Positions 52,493 through 61,333 are shown, counted from the stretch's first letter. The stretch is 64,000 bases of DNA from an uncultured Clostridia bacterium (GCA_934129895.1 CAKOWY010000007.1:1-64000), one strand, 5' to 3'. Made by a program: numbers and translations. The notes: generated from the letters alone by a model not told the origin.

Positions 52493-53221
52493 TTAAATTG
52501 AAAGCTTTCTTTTCATATTATCTAAAACTTTTCTTTCTATTCTAGAAACTTGTACTTGTGTTATCCCAAGCATTCTAGAAACTTGCATTTGAGTCTTACC
52601 TCTATAATATCTAAGCAATATTATTTCTTTTTCTTTACTGTCTAACTCACTTATTAATTTTTTTATTACAATTTTATTTGTAATTTCTGTCTCTTCATCT
52701 CTTCCTGTTGATAATTTTTCTATTATACTTACAGTTTTATCTGTTTTATTATCTCTATACTGACTATCTTCTATCGAATTAACTGGTCTTAAAGAATCCA
52801 TAGACATCGTAATTTCTTCTTTAGTAGTTTTTAATTCTTTAGCTAATTCATCTAAAGTTATTTCTTTTCCATATTTATTCATATATTCCTTTTGTAATTC
52901 TATTATTTTTATATTTAACTCTTTAATACTTCTACTTATTTTTATTGGTCCATCATCTCTTATAAATCTTTTTATTTCTCCTAAAATATATGGTACTGCA
53001 TAAGTTGAAAGCTTGACTTCAAAGCTTGTATCAAATCTTTGTATTGCCTTTATTAGTCCAATACATCCTATTTGATATAAATCTTCTACATCATATCCTC
53101 TACCACTAAACCTACGAACAATACTCCAAATTAATCTACTATTATTTTCAACCAATTGTGTCATAGATTCTTTATTTCCAGTCTGAGCTAATTCGATATT
53201 TTTCATATCATTATCATACAC
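52493..53221 (-). CDS. sigF: Forespore-specific RNA polymerase sigma-F factor
   Basis: Sigma-F (SpoIIAC) is the first forespore-specific sigma factor. The 242-residue protein has region 2 (SRLIWSIVRRFSGRGYDVED, LYQIGCIGLIKAIQRFD), region 3 and region 4 with LLRYYRGKTQMQVSRMLGIT (helix-turn-helix). The order spoIIAA-spoIIAB-sigF distinguishes it from sigma-G. Translation seems to start at GTG 53221, six bases after AAGGAG; an ATG at codon 6 is possible. It is followed 17 bases later by spoIID. Confidence 0.94.
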   Translation of the reverse strand: MYDNDMKNIELAQTGNKESMTQLVENNSRLIWSIVRRFSGRGYDVEDLYQIGCIGLIKAIQRFDTSFEVKLSTYAVPYILGEIKRFIRDDGPIKISRSIKELNIKIIELQKEYMNKYGKEITLDELAKELKTTKEEITMSMDSLRPVNSIEDSQYRDNKTDKTVSIIEKLSTGRDEETEITNKIVIKKLISELDSKEKEIILLRYYRGKTQMQVSRMLGITQVQVSRIERKVLDNMKRKLSI

Positions 53222-53234
53222 TCTTCTTCTCTCC

Positions 53235-53711
53235 TTACACTCCTGGACTAATTAAATCTTCTTCACATTTTTCTTTTATATTATTTTTTATTTTTTTTCG
53301 CATAGTTACTTTTGTCCCAATTCCTAATATTGATTCAACATCTACTTCATCCATAAAGCTTTCCATAATTGTGAATCCCATACCAGATCTTTCTAAATTA
53401 GATTTTGTCGTATATAGTGGTTGTTTTGCCATTTCAATGTTTTCAATTCCTTTTCCACTATCTGATATTTCAATAAATACCTCATCTTCTGATATTTTAC
53501 ATACAACTTTTACTAATCCAATTTTATCTTCATATCCATGTATTATTGAATTTGTTACAGCTTCTGATACCGCAGTTTTTATATCTGATATTTCTTCTAA
53601 TGTTGGATCTAATTGTGCTACAAATGCTGCAACAGATATTCTAGCAAATGCTTCATTATTTGATTTACTTAAAAATTCTATTTTCATTTCATTTTTGTAT
53701 TCATTAGTCAT
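53235..53711 (-). CDS. spoIIAB: Anti-sigma-F factor and kinase SpoIIAB
   Basis: SpoIIAB binds and inhibits sigma-F and phosphorylates SpoIIAA. The 158-residue GHKL-type kinase has the N box SEAVTNSIIHGYED (near residue 50), the G1 box ISDSGKGIEN (near 83) and the G2 region ERSGMGFTIMESFMDEV. Its ATG overlaps the spoIIAA stop by four bases, giving translational coupling that keeps the two in balance. Confidence 0.95.
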   Translation of the reverse strand: MTNEYKNEMKIEFLSKSNNEAFARISVAAFVAQLDPTLEEISDIKTAVSEAVTNSIIHGYEDKIGLVKVVCKISEDEVFIEISDSGKGIENIEMAKQPLYTTKSNLERSGMGFTIMESFMDEVDVESILGIGTKVTMRKKIKNNIKEKCEEDLISPGV

Positions 53712-54040
53712 ATTTGAACCTCCCTTTTTTTATTACAATCTATTGGTATTAATTTTAATATTCCACTCATTTCAAATATTTTCTGGATTTGCAAATTTAC
53801 ATTTGCTATTTTTAATTCTCCACCTAACATATTTATCAATTTATATCTACCTATTATAAGCCCAATTCCTGCACTATCCATAAAAGAAACATTACTAAAA
53901 TCAAATAATACTTCCTTTGGCATATATCTCTCAATTTCATTGTCAATCCTCCTTCTTATCTTTTGTGCATAATATTCATCTATATCCTCTTCTAACACAA
54001 AAATTAATCTCTTATCTTTTTTTATGAATGTACTTTGCAT
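53708..54040 (-). CDS. spoIIAA: Anti-anti-sigma-F factor SpoIIAA
   Basis: SpoIIAA frees sigma-F by binding SpoIIAB. The 110-residue STAS protein has the phosphorylatable serine in SFMDSAGIGLIIGRYK (near residue 55). I placed the start at ATG 54040, six bases after AAAGGAGG, rather than at the upstream open frame, which lacks a site. It is the first gene of the operon, under a promoter with a Spo0A-like box. Confidence 0.94.
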   Translation of the reverse strand: MQSTFIKKDKRLIFVLEEDIDEYYAQKIRRRIDNEIERYMPKEVLFDFSNVSFMDSAGIGLIIGRYKLINMLGGELKIANVNLQIQKIFEMSGILKLIPIDCNKKREVQI

Positions 54041-54068
54041 TTTTTCCTCCTTTGTTTTATTTAATGTT

Positions 54069-54124
54069 ATTATATATTCTTTTCCATTTTTTTCCAAGAG
54101 TGAATATTAAGAAGTTTTGTCGAA
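54069..54124 (-). promoter_or_regulatory. Spo0A-box plus sigma-A-like promoter of the spoIIA operon
   Basis: On the minus strand TTGGAA (54097-54092), 17-base spacer, TATAAT (54074-54069). About 20 bases upstream lies the sequence TTCGACAAAA (54124-54115), which contains the 0A box TGTCGAA on the other strand. In Bacillus the spoIIA operon uses sigma-H with Spo0A boxes; here the spacing fits sigma-A with Spo0A, as at spoIIG. The operon control by Spo0A is established for the family; this box is inferred. Confidence 0.72.
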
Positions 54125-54149
54125 TATAAAAATATTATCAATTTTTGTA

Positions 54150-54206
54150 AAAAAAATAAAAGTAACATTAAAGCATCTTTGTATTATCTGCTTCAATATT
54201 ACCTTT
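54150..54206 (-). terminator. Terminator of glmM
   Basis: A long imperfect stem on the minus strand (54206-54189 with 54175-54159, one bulge) is followed by TTTTATTTTTTTT. It separates glmM from the spoIIA control region. Confidence 0.75.
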
Positions 54207-54214
54207 ATATTTTT

Positions 54215-55579
54215 TTACTTACATTTTTTTTCAATTAATTGAGCTATTGTCCTTGCTCTATCTTCTATAATTTTAGAATCTTTTCCTTCAATCATGACTC
54301 TTACAAGAGGCTCAGTTCCAGATGGACGAATTAATACTCTTCCATTTCCTGCAAATTCTTCTTCAACCTTTTGTATAGCTAATTTTATTTCTTTATCTTT
54401 TTCATAATCATACTTTTTATCAGAATCTACTTTAGCATTTATTAAAACTTGTGGATATTTTTGTACTAATTCACCTAGCTCTGATGCTTTCTTTTTACTT
54501 TCTAATAAAGCTTGAATCAACATTAAAGATGTTAATATTCCATCACCAGTTGGGTTATAATCTAATAATATAACATGACCTGATTGTTCTCCACCTAGAT
54601 TATATCCATTTTTTAGCATTTCTTCTAATACATATCTATCTCCAACTTTTGTCTGAACAAAGTTTAATTTATTTGCTTCAGCATATTTATTTAGCCCCAA
54701 ATTACTCATTACTGTTGCAACTATAGTGTCTTTTGCTAACTTTCCTTGTGGTTTTAAATAATTTGCTATTATAGCTAAAATTTTATCACCATCTAGTTCT
54801 TCACCATTTTCGTCAACAGCTAAACATCTATCTCCATCACCATCATAAGCAATTCCTAAACTCATTTTATTTTTTACTACGTATTCTTTTAACATTTCTA
54901 AATGTGTTGAACCACATTTGTCATTAATATTAATTCCGTCTGGATGATTATTTATAATAACATGATTTATTCCAAGTATTTTAAATACCTTATCTGCAAC
55001 TTGATATGTTGCTCCATTAGCAGTATCTATAACAACTTTAAAATCTGGTCTATTATATTTTTCTATATTATCATCAAAATGTTTTCTAAAGAAATATACA
55101 TATTCATCTAATAAATCTGTTCTAACCTCTGAAATTCCTATTTTATCTTTTACAGCTGTTAATTCATCAAGTTTTCCAGATTCCATTACTTCTTCTATTT
55201 CTTCTTCTAACTCATCAGGAATTTTCATTCCCTTATTACTAAAATATTTAATTCCATTAAATTCAAATGTATTATGTGATGCTGAAATTACAACACTTGC
55301 ATCTGCTTTCAATTTTCTTGTTAAATATGCAACTGCTGGTGTTGGCATTACTCCTAATAATTTTACATTTGCTCCATAACTTAAAAATCCTGCAACCATA
55401 GCACTTTCTATTAAAGTACCAGATAATCTTGTATCTCTTCCTATTAATATTGTAGGTGCTTTATCTGTATGTTTAGATAAAACATAAGCTCCTGCTTTTG
55501 CTACTTTATAAACTAATTCAGGTGAAAGTTCTGTATTTGCTATTCTACGAATTCCATCTGTTCCAAAATATTTTCTCAT
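54215..55579 (-). CDS. glmM: Phosphoglucosamine mutase
   Basis: GlmM converts glucosamine 6-phosphate to the 1-phosphate for UDP-GlcNAc. The 454-residue protein starts MRKYFGTDGIRRIANTELS. It has the phosphoserine loop ASVVISASHNTFEFNGIKYF (Thr where Pro is usual), the metal loop AYDGDGDRCLAVD and the phosphate-binding RPSGTEPLVRVMIEG. The ATG at 55579 lies eight bases after AAGGAG; the GTG three codons upstream would sit right on that site. It follows the membrane protein gene by 12 bases. Confidence 0.95.
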   Translation of the reverse strand: MRKYFGTDGIRRIANTELSPELVYKVAKAGAYVLSKHTDKAPTILIGRDTRLSGTLIESAMVAGFLSYGANVKLLGVMPTPAVAYLTRKLKADASVVISASHNTFEFNGIKYFSNKGMKIPDELEEEIEEVMESGKLDELTAVKDKIGISEVRTDLLDEYVYFFRKHFDDNIEKYNRPDFKVVIDTANGATYQVADKVFKILGINHVIINNHPDGININDKCGSTHLEMLKEYVVKNKMSLGIAYDGDGDRCLAVDENGEELDGDKILAIIANYLKPQGKLAKDTIVATVMSNLGLNKYAEANKLNFVQTKVGDRYVLEEMLKNGYNLGGEQSGHVILLDYNPTGDGILTSLMLIQALLESKKKASELGELVQKYPQVLINAKVDSDKKYDYEKDKEIKLAIQKVEEEFAGNGRVLIRPSGTEPLVRVMIEGKDSKIIEDRARTIAQLIEKKCK

Positions 55580-55591
55580 CTTTATCACTCC

Positions 55592-56296
55592 TTACGAATT
55601 CAATTTGTTTATCAAATTATAATATTGAACAATAACATTATTGTTTGTAAAAACAATTTTATCACCTTTTATTGACCAATATTTTGAATTTTCTTCTAAA
55701 TATTGTTTAATATTTGAAACAACTGTAAGTTTATCATACAACTTATCTTTACTATTTTCTATTTCTGTTTCTATATTATTTAGTTGCTTTTTCATACTAT
55801 CTGAAAGCATAACACTTTTATATAAATCAATATAATATTCACTTTTTGAAGTAAATTTTACCTCATTAATTGCATTCATAATAGATTTTTCTTCTATCAT
55901 TTTTTTACATTTGTCTATATATTCCTTACTTTTGTTTCTATCTTCACTCACTAATTCATCAATTTCTTCTAAATTGTGATCTTTAAGATTATCAGCTGTA
56001 AAAATTTTTTCTGCATCTATATTATCATTTAAATTCTGCATTTCTACATATATATTTTTAACATTTGATAAATATTCTTTTATTGTTTTTTCTACTTTAG
56101 CATAATTTTTACTTGTTTTTATATCTGCATTAATTTCATCTCTTATTAAATCCTGTTTCAATAAATTATTAGACTCCTCTGTTAATATATTTAGTTGTTT
56201 TTGATTCCCTACATTTAAACAAATTATAGCACCTATGAATACTATTATAAATATTATTAATATTATCATTATAATAATTGTTTTTTTATTTTCCAT
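55592..56296 (-). CDS. Single-pass membrane protein of unknown family, 234 residues
   Basis: I do not recognise this protein. A transmembrane helix at residues 6-28 (IIIMIILIIFIIVFIGAIICL) is followed by a helical, charged extracytoplasmic domain with coiled-coil propensity (EESNNLLKQDLIRDEINADI; SMKKQLNNIETEIENSKDK) and an ordered end (KGDKIVFTNNNVIVQYYNLI). It lies between glyS and glmM in the same direction. No cysteine or catalytic motif is seen. Confidence 0.72.
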   Translation of the reverse strand: MENKKTIIIMIILIIFIIVFIGAIICLNVGNQKQLNILTEESNNLLKQDLIRDEINADIKTSKNYAKVEKTIKEYLSNVKNIYVEMQNLNDNIDAEKIFTADNLKDHNLEEIDELVSEDRNKSKEYIDKCKKMIEEKSIMNAINEVKFTSKSEYYIDLYKSVMLSDSMKKQLNNIETEIENSKDKLYDKLTVVSNIKQYLEENSKYWSIKGDKIVFTNNNVIVQYYNLINKLNS

Positions 56297-56344
56297 TATT
56301 TTTTCCTTTCACCAAAAAATATTTATCCCCTTGTATATTTTTTA

Positions 56345-57727
56345 CTAAAATTCAACTTTTTCACTTATCCAATTTTCTAATTCATTTATATTTACTCTTA
56401 CTTGTTCCATTGTATCTCTATCTCTAATTGTTACTGAATTATCATTTAATGTGTCAAAGTCAACTGTTACACAATATGGTGTTCCTATTTCATCTTCTCT
56501 TCTATATCTTTTTCCAATTGAACCAGCTTCATCATATTCACACATAAATTTCTTTGATAATTGTTCATAAACTTCTTGTGCTTTATCTGACAATTTCTTT
56601 GATAGTGGTAATACTGCTACTTTATATGGTGCTAATGCTGGATGTAAATGTAATACTACTCTTGTATCACCTTCTGCAATCTCTTCTTCATCATAGGCAT
56701 TACATAAAAATGCTAATGCAACTCTGTCTGCTCCAAGTGATGGTTCTATACAATATGGTATGTATTTTTCATTTGTTTCTGGATCTAAATATGTAAAATC
56801 TTGATTTGATTGTCTTGCATGATTTGATAAATCATAATCTGTTCTATCAGCAATTCCCCATAATTCTCCCCATCCAAATGGAAATGCATATTCTATATCT
56901 GTTGTTGCTTTACTATAAAATACTAATTCTTCTGGACTATGATCTCTTAAACGTATATTTTCTTCTTTCATTCCTAATGATATTAACCATTTTTCACAGA
57001 ATTTTTTCCAATATTCATGCCACTCTAAATCTGTTCCTGGTTTACAGAAAAATTCAAGTTCCATTTGCTCAAATTCTCTTGTTCTAAATGTAAAGTTTCC
57101 TGGTGTTATTTCATTTCTGAAAGCCTTACCTATTTGTGCAATTCCCATTGGTAATTTTCTTCTTGTTGTTCTCATTACATTTTTGAAGTTTACAAATATT
57201 CCTTGTGCTGTTTCTGGTCTTAAATAGATTTCTGCTTTTGCATCTTCTGTTACACCTTGAAATGTTTTGAACATTAAATTAAATTTACGAATTGATGTAA
57301 AATTGTGTTTTCCACAATTTGGACAACAGATATTATTATCATCTAAAAATTTTATCATTTCTTCATCTGTCATTCCATCTGCAATCATGTCTTTTCCTTG
57401 TTCGTGTGCCCATTCTTCTATTAATTTATCTGCTCTATGTCTTGTTTTACATTCTTTACAATCTATAAGTGGATCTGAAAATCCTCCAACATGTCCTGAT
57501 GCAACCCAAGTTTGTGGATTCATTAATATTGCTGCATCTAATCCAACATTATATTTGCTTTCTTGAATAAATTTTTTTCTCCATAATGCTTTTACATTAT
57601 TTTTTAATTCTACCCCTAGAGGTCCATAATCCCATGTATTTGATAATCCTCCATAAATTTCTGATCCAGGATATATATATCCTCTTGCCTTACACAAATT
57701 TACTATTGTGTCCATTGATTTTACCAT
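56345..57727 (-). CDS. glyS: Glycyl-tRNA synthetase (alpha2 type)
   Basis: Charges tRNA-Gly with glycine. The 460-residue single-chain class II enzyme has ARGYIYPGSEIYGGLSNTWD, the zinc-binding DCKECK and CCPNCGKHNFTSI pairs, motif 2 in FRNEITPGNFTFRTREFEQM, and motif 3 in CIEPSLGADRVALAFL. The bacterial alpha2beta2 form is absent. A T-box riboswitch lies directly upstream (57770-57990), so the gene responds to uncharged tRNA-Gly. Confidence 0.96.
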   Translation of the reverse strand: MVKSMDTIVNLCKARGYIYPGSEIYGGLSNTWDYGPLGVELKNNVKALWRKKFIQESKYNVGLDAAILMNPQTWVASGHVGGFSDPLIDCKECKTRHRADKLIEEWAHEQGKDMIADGMTDEEMIKFLDDNNICCPNCGKHNFTSIRKFNLMFKTFQGVTEDAKAEIYLRPETAQGIFVNFKNVMRTTRRKLPMGIAQIGKAFRNEITPGNFTFRTREFEQMELEFFCKPGTDLEWHEYWKKFCEKWLISLGMKEENIRLRDHSPEELVFYSKATTDIEYAFPFGWGELWGIADRTDYDLSNHARQSNQDFTYLDPETNEKYIPYCIEPSLGADRVALAFLCNAYDEEEIAEGDTRVVLHLHPALAPYKVAVLPLSKKLSDKAQEVYEQLSKKFMCEYDEAGSIGKRYRREDEIGTPYCVTVDFDTLNDNSVTIRDRDTMEQVRVNINELENWISEKVEF

Positions 57728-57769
57728 TTTTTATTCCTCCTTATTTTTTGCTAGTTACTGAATTATAAA

Positions 57770-57990
57770 ATAAAAACTTTCATTCCTAGCAATACTAAAA
57801 ATATTGCTAGGGACGAAAGTTTAATTTCCGCGATTCCACCCTAATTCTAAAAAACTATATTAAAGCTTTTTAGCACCTTAATTTATATTACTCCAAAGCT
57901 CCCCTCATGATTTCTATTACTAATTTTCCACCATATATTAGCTCTCTATAAATATCTATCATAATTTTTCTTTTTCATTGTAATCTTATT
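57770..57990 (-). promoter_or_regulatory. T-box riboswitch controlling glyS
   Basis: On the minus strand the T-box core AGGGTGGAATCGCGG (within 57845-57828) precedes a large terminator hairpin (57820-57802 with 57794-57776) with a T-run at 57775. Stem I lies upstream (about 57990-57890) with GGTGGAAAATTAG resembling its distal loop. Unpaired tRNA acceptor ends would bind the T-box sequence and favour the antiterminator. I could not fix the specifier codon; glycine is expected from the gene. Confidence 0.92.
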
Positions 57991-58013
57991 AAATTGTTTA
58001 TATTATATGATTT

Positions 58014-58757
58014 TTATTTTTTCTTGTCAATAGTTTTTTCTACAACTGCATTACTTTCTTGTAATATTTCTTCTTTTTCATCTTCATTTATAAAATTATA
58101 TTTTACCATTTTATCTAATACTTGAATTTGCCTTTGTTTAGCTAATTTCAAATGCTTTGTTGGGCAATATGCTGATGGTGCATTAGGAATTCCAGCAAGC
58201 ATACTAGCTTCATTTCTATTCATATCGATTGTTTTTTTATCATAATATCCTTCTGAAGCATCTGCTACACAATAATATCCATCTCCAAAATAACTTGTAT
58301 TTAAATATAATTCTAATATTGTATTTTTATCACATTCTTTTTCTATTTCAAAAGCCATAAAAAATTCTGCAATCTTTCTTAATGCTGATTTTTCTTGAGT
58401 AAAATAAATATTTTTAGCTAATTGTTGTGTAATTGTACTTCCTCCTTCTTTCAGTTCCATAGCTTTTACATTAACCCAACAAGCTCTTGCAAGAGATACT
58501 ATATCTACTGCACCATGATTATAAAATCTTCTATCTTCAACAGCAATTACTGCATTTAAATAAAATTCCGGCATTTCATCTAGTTTCGTATAATTTTCCT
58601 TTTCTTGTATTTCCTTTACTTTGTCTGATATACTAATTTGATTTAAAGCATTTTTATAAACATTATATCCTTTATATATCAAAGTTGCTGCTGCAAATAT
58701 TAGTGTTAAAATTATAATTACTATTATTACTTTTATTATTTTCAATATTTTCTTCAT
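58014..58757 (-). CDS. Monofunctional peptidoglycan glycosyltransferase (GT51)
   Basis: Polymerises lipid II into glycan strands. The 247-residue protein has an N-terminal transmembrane helix (residues 9-30) and the GT51 motifs EDRRFYNHGAVD (catalytic Glu), GGSTITQQLAKN, KRKIAEF-like (ALRKIAEFFMAFEIEKECD), ILELYLNTSYFGDGYYCV and EASMLAGIPNAPSAYCP. There is no transpeptidase domain, as in MtgA-type enzymes. It starts at ATG 58757 and is flanked by the glyS leader downstream. Confidence 0.93.
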   Translation of the reverse strand: MKKILKIIKVIIVIIILTLIFAAATLIYKGYNVYKNALNQISISDKVKEIQEKENYTKLDEMPEFYLNAVIAVEDRRFYNHGAVDIVSLARACWVNVKAMELKEGGSTITQQLAKNIYFTQEKSALRKIAEFFMAFEIEKECDKNTILELYLNTSYFGDGYYCVADASEGYYDKKTIDMNRNEASMLAGIPNAPSAYCPTKHLKLAKQRQIQVLDKMVKYNFINEDEKEEILQESNAVVEKTIDKKK

Positions 58758-58849
58758 TTCATCACCTTTATATATATTGTACTACATTTTTTGTGACAAA
58801 TAAATGACAATTTATTAATTTTTTCTTATATTTTTTAATTTTATTATAA

Positions 58850-58886
58850 AATAAAGAACTGATAATGTTTTTGGCATCATCAGTCC
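58850..58886 (-). terminator. Terminator of the island hydrolase gene
   Basis: A 10-bp stem on the minus strand with a 7-base loop (ACTGATGATG with CATTATCAGT, one G-U pair) is followed by TCTTTATTTT. A second inverted repeat with TTGGTCAA and TTGACCAA arms lies between the stop codon and this hairpin. Confidence 0.72.
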
Positions 58887-58947
58887 TCTTGTACGCTCAA
58901 CCTAATTTGGTCAAGCGGGTGTGTGTATCTTTGACCAAGCTAACAGT

Positions 58948-59748
58948 TTAGCCAAACTTATAGTAGAAAATGTGTTGCCCGATTTTGACCTTGCATTTGA
59001 TGTTATCTCTTGCAACTTTTTCGGACTGACTCGAAATTGCGTCTGGATTATAGAAACCAAGAGCCCCTGTTCCAGCATATTCATCCGCATTCAATCCCAA
59101 TCGTGCCGCTTCTTGCCTCAGAAGTTCTTCGGTTGGATCATCTCCTGCCAATGCCTGCATAGCTGCTTGAACACAGCTTTCCGGAACATTTGTTACAACC
59201 TTTCCCCCAGCATAAATCTTGCCATTCTTCACTGGTGAAAATTGTTGTTTTTGGAAAATTACCCCTCTAACAGTATTTGGATAAATCGAAGAATTTATCC
59301 GATTCAAGACTGTAGCTGCAACTGCAACTTGTCCCTCGAATGGTTGATTTCCAGCTTCAGCAAAAACAATTTGCGCAAGCAAAATTTCATCTTCTGACAA
59401 TGAATTTTCTTCTTCAATGTCATCTTCTGAAATCTCCTCATTTGGATTTTTCCCAACCAAAATTGTCAACATAATATTCTTGTGAGAATATAACTCATCC
59501 AATTTTGAAAATGAGTTCTTGGTTTCAACAACGTTCTTAGCGGATGAACCCTCGGTTACATTCTCCAAAATGTCACCTCCTGTAAATACAAGACAACCGC
59601 TAATATCTGCTTCCGATGAACTTTCTTCCTGCGAATGATTCACAGGTTCAAATCCACCATTCGCAAAAATTGCAATTGTAATGGCAATACCAATTGCAAT
59701 TCCTACAGCAGAGTTCCAGTCAAATTTTTTCTTCATCCGTCTTTTCAT
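58948..59748 (-). CDS. SleB/CwlJ-type cell wall hydrolase with membrane anchor
   Basis: A 266-residue protein (from ATG 59748) with a basic start, one transmembrane segment near residues 15-32 (AVGIAIGIAITIAIFANGG) and an acidic linker. A C-terminal hydrolase_2 domain (about 115-265) contains LLAQIVFAEAGNQPFEGQVA, AATVLNRINS, VIFQKQQFSPVKNG and GALGFYNPDA. The conserved Glu is in VFAEAGNQ. The upstream GTG coincides with the AAAGGAG site, so the ATG is preferred despite long spacing. Richer codon use (CGG, GCG, ACC) and its own promoter mark it as an insertion. The role (spore or growth wall) is not visible. Confidence 0.85.
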   Translation of the reverse strand: MKRRMKKKFDWNSAVGIAIGIAITIAIFANGGFEPVNHSQEESSSEADISGCLVFTGGDILENVTEGSSAKNVVETKNSFSKLDELYSHKNIMLTILVGKNPNEEISEDDIEEENSLSEDEILLAQIVFAEAGNQPFEGQVAVAATVLNRINSSIYPNTVRGVIFQKQQFSPVKNGKIYAGGKVVTNVPESCVQAAMQALAGDDPTEELLRQEAARLGLNADEYAGTGALGFYNPDAISSQSEKVARDNIKCKVKIGQHIFYYKFG

Positions 59749-59786
59749 TTTTTTATAACACACTCCTTTATTTTACGGATACTTTT

Positions 59787-59815
59787 ATTTTACCATATTT
59801 TTACTTTTATTTCAA
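59787..59815 (-). promoter_or_regulatory. Promoter of the island hydrolase gene
   Basis: On the minus strand TTGAAA (59815-59810), 17-base spacer, TAAAAT (59792-59787) with an upstream TG (extended -10). Confidence 0.7.
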
Positions 59816-59832
59816 GTTTTTTTCTATTACAA

Positions 59833-59861
59833 AAAGAGATTCCTTTAATTGGAATCCCTTT
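59833..59861 (-). terminator. Terminator of the gene at 59867
   Basis: An 11-bp stem on the minus strand (59861-59851 with 59843-59833, one mismatch) with a 7-base loop is followed by TTTTTG. Confidence 0.85.
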
Positions 59862-59866
59862 TATAT

Positions 59867-60193
59867 TCACCAAATAAGTTTTGCGTGTTTTACAAATTTT
59901 AAAACATCTTTCCAAATATTTTCACATTCTGTTTCAATTATACATGCCTTACAATAAATTTTAAATGCACTACTATATTTTCCATTTATATGATATAACC
60001 CTTTTTTCTTAGGTCTTATATCAATCTTATCTTTATCATTATAATAATGCCAAAATCCATTCCTATAAATAGTATAAATTCCTTCTCCCTTTACAACAGT
60101 TACACTAATCAATTGATTATCCTTAATTATAAATTCTGTATAACTATCCTTCTTAGAAATTTTGAAAATCCGTTCTTCATTTGTAATTGTCAT
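59867..60193 (-). CDS. Hypothetical protein, 108 residues
   Basis: I do not recognise the family. The protein begins MTITNEERIFKISKKD (ATG 60193, six bases after TGGAGG). It is beta-rich and basic (FIIKDNQLISVTVVKGEGIY, TIYRNGFWHYYNDKDKIDIR) and ends in a helical part with three cysteines (KIYCKACIIETECENIWKDV). Arg codon 8 is CGG, the only in-frame CGG I found in an AT-rich minus-strand gene without a frame break. It is monocistronic between two terminators. Confidence 0.7.
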   Translation of the reverse strand: MTITNEERIFKISKKDSYTEFIIKDNQLISVTVVKGEGIYTIYRNGFWHYYNDKDKIDIRPKKKGLYHINGKYSSAFKIYCKACIIETECENIWKDVLKFVKHAKLIW

Positions 60194-60217
60194 TTTTATA
60201 CCTCCATTCAATTAACA

Positions 60218-60262
60218 AAAAAAGGTTAAATATACAACATATCATTATATTATATTCAACCT
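60218..60262 (-). terminator. Terminator of the VanY-type peptidase gene
   Basis: A 12-bp stem on the minus strand (60262-60251 with 60234-60223, one G-U pair) is followed by seven T. Confidence 0.9.
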
Positions 60263-60281
60263 TTTTATATTTATGCATATT

Positions 60282-61220
60282 TTATTTATTTCCATTTTGT
60301 AAATATTCAACATACTCTTCCAAACACATATTAAGTTCATTCATCCTTTTAGCATTTTCTTCTCCAACATATCTCCAATGCCAAGATTCATAAGCTATTT
60401 TTGTTTTATCTTCTTTGTCTTCTGGATATCTTAAAACAAACCCATAATTTTCTGCATTTTTTAATAACCATTTGTATTCTGAAGTCTTCGCAAACGAATT
60501 ATCTACATAATTAAAATCAACAGCTAGCCCTAAATTATGGTCACTTCCACCTGGTTTATTTATGTATTCTAATGTAAGCTTTTCTGCTTCATCTTGTGTT
60601 TTACCTTGCTTTAAATATTTTTGTATACTTGCATCAAATAACTCTTTTTGTCTTTTTACACTTCTATATGTTGACTGACACCATATATTAGTATTACCAT
60701 CTTTTTTCATAGCATTTAGCATGTCTTTTAAGTAGCTAACAGCTCTTGCATCAAACTGTTTAGGATTAGATGAATTGTCTATATTTGCCAATTCAACATC
60801 AAAATCTTCTGGTAATAAATTATCGTAATTTGCAAGCCTTAATTTCCAGTCCGTAATTTCTACTTTATTACTTGGAGTATCTGTATTATTTTCTGGCGTT
60901 TTATTATCAGTAGTTGTTGTTTCTGTTGTTTGAGTAATATTTGTATTATTATTTTGTGTATCTTTATTTTCATTTGCTGATGTTTTTATGTCCTTATTCT
61001 TCAAATTACTTATAGCAAATATTATTAATAATGGTATTACAATTACTACAAATACTTTTTTCTTATTTAATTTGCCTTTTTTCATCCTTTTTGCTTTTCT
61101 TTTTTTGGGATTTCTTCCACCATTATTGTAACTTGGCTTGTAATAATTTATTTTATTACTACTATGTTTGGAACGATGATTTCTTTTCCTATAATTTACA
61201 TTTCTATATATATCTTCCAT
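60282..61220 (-). CDS. D-alanyl-D-alanine carboxypeptidase (VanY/M15B family)
   Basis: Trims D-Ala from peptidoglycan stem peptides. The 312-residue protein has a basic cytoplasmic start, one transmembrane helix near residues 53-70 (VFVVIVIPLLIIFAISNL), a Thr/Asn-rich linker, and the M15B domain. Zinc ligands and the catalytic residue lie in GGSDHNLGLAVDFNY (SxHxxGxAxD) and ESWHWRYVG (ExxHW). The substrate arginine is in WCQSTYRSVKRQ. No vancomycin resistance genes are nearby, so this is a housekeeping-type member. Confidence 0.93.
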   Translation of the reverse strand: MEDIYRNVNYRKRNHRSKHSSNKINYYKPSYNNGGRNPKKRKAKRMKKGKLNKKKVFVVIVIPLLIIFAISNLKNKDIKTSANENKDTQNNNTNITQTTETTTTDNKTPENNTDTPSNKVEITDWKLRLANYDNLLPEDFDVELANIDNSSNPKQFDARAVSYLKDMLNAMKKDGNTNIWCQSTYRSVKRQKELFDASIQKYLKQGKTQDEAEKLTLEYINKPGGSDHNLGLAVDFNYVDNSFAKTSEYKWLLKNAENYGFVLRYPEDKEDKTKIAYESWHWRYVGEENAKRMNELNMCLEEYVEYLQNGNK

Positions 61221-61301
61221 TATAGCTCCTATTAATTAATTTTACTTTACAACTTTTTATGTATATAAATCTTATCACAAATATATTTTTTTATCAATAT
61301 C

Positions 61302-61333
61302 AAAAATAGCCATATTTTTTAATATGGCTATTT
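61302..61333 (-). terminator. Terminator of clpB
   Basis: A perfect 13-bp stem on the minus strand (61333-61321 with 61316-61304) with a 4-base loop is followed by a T-run. Confidence 0.92.
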
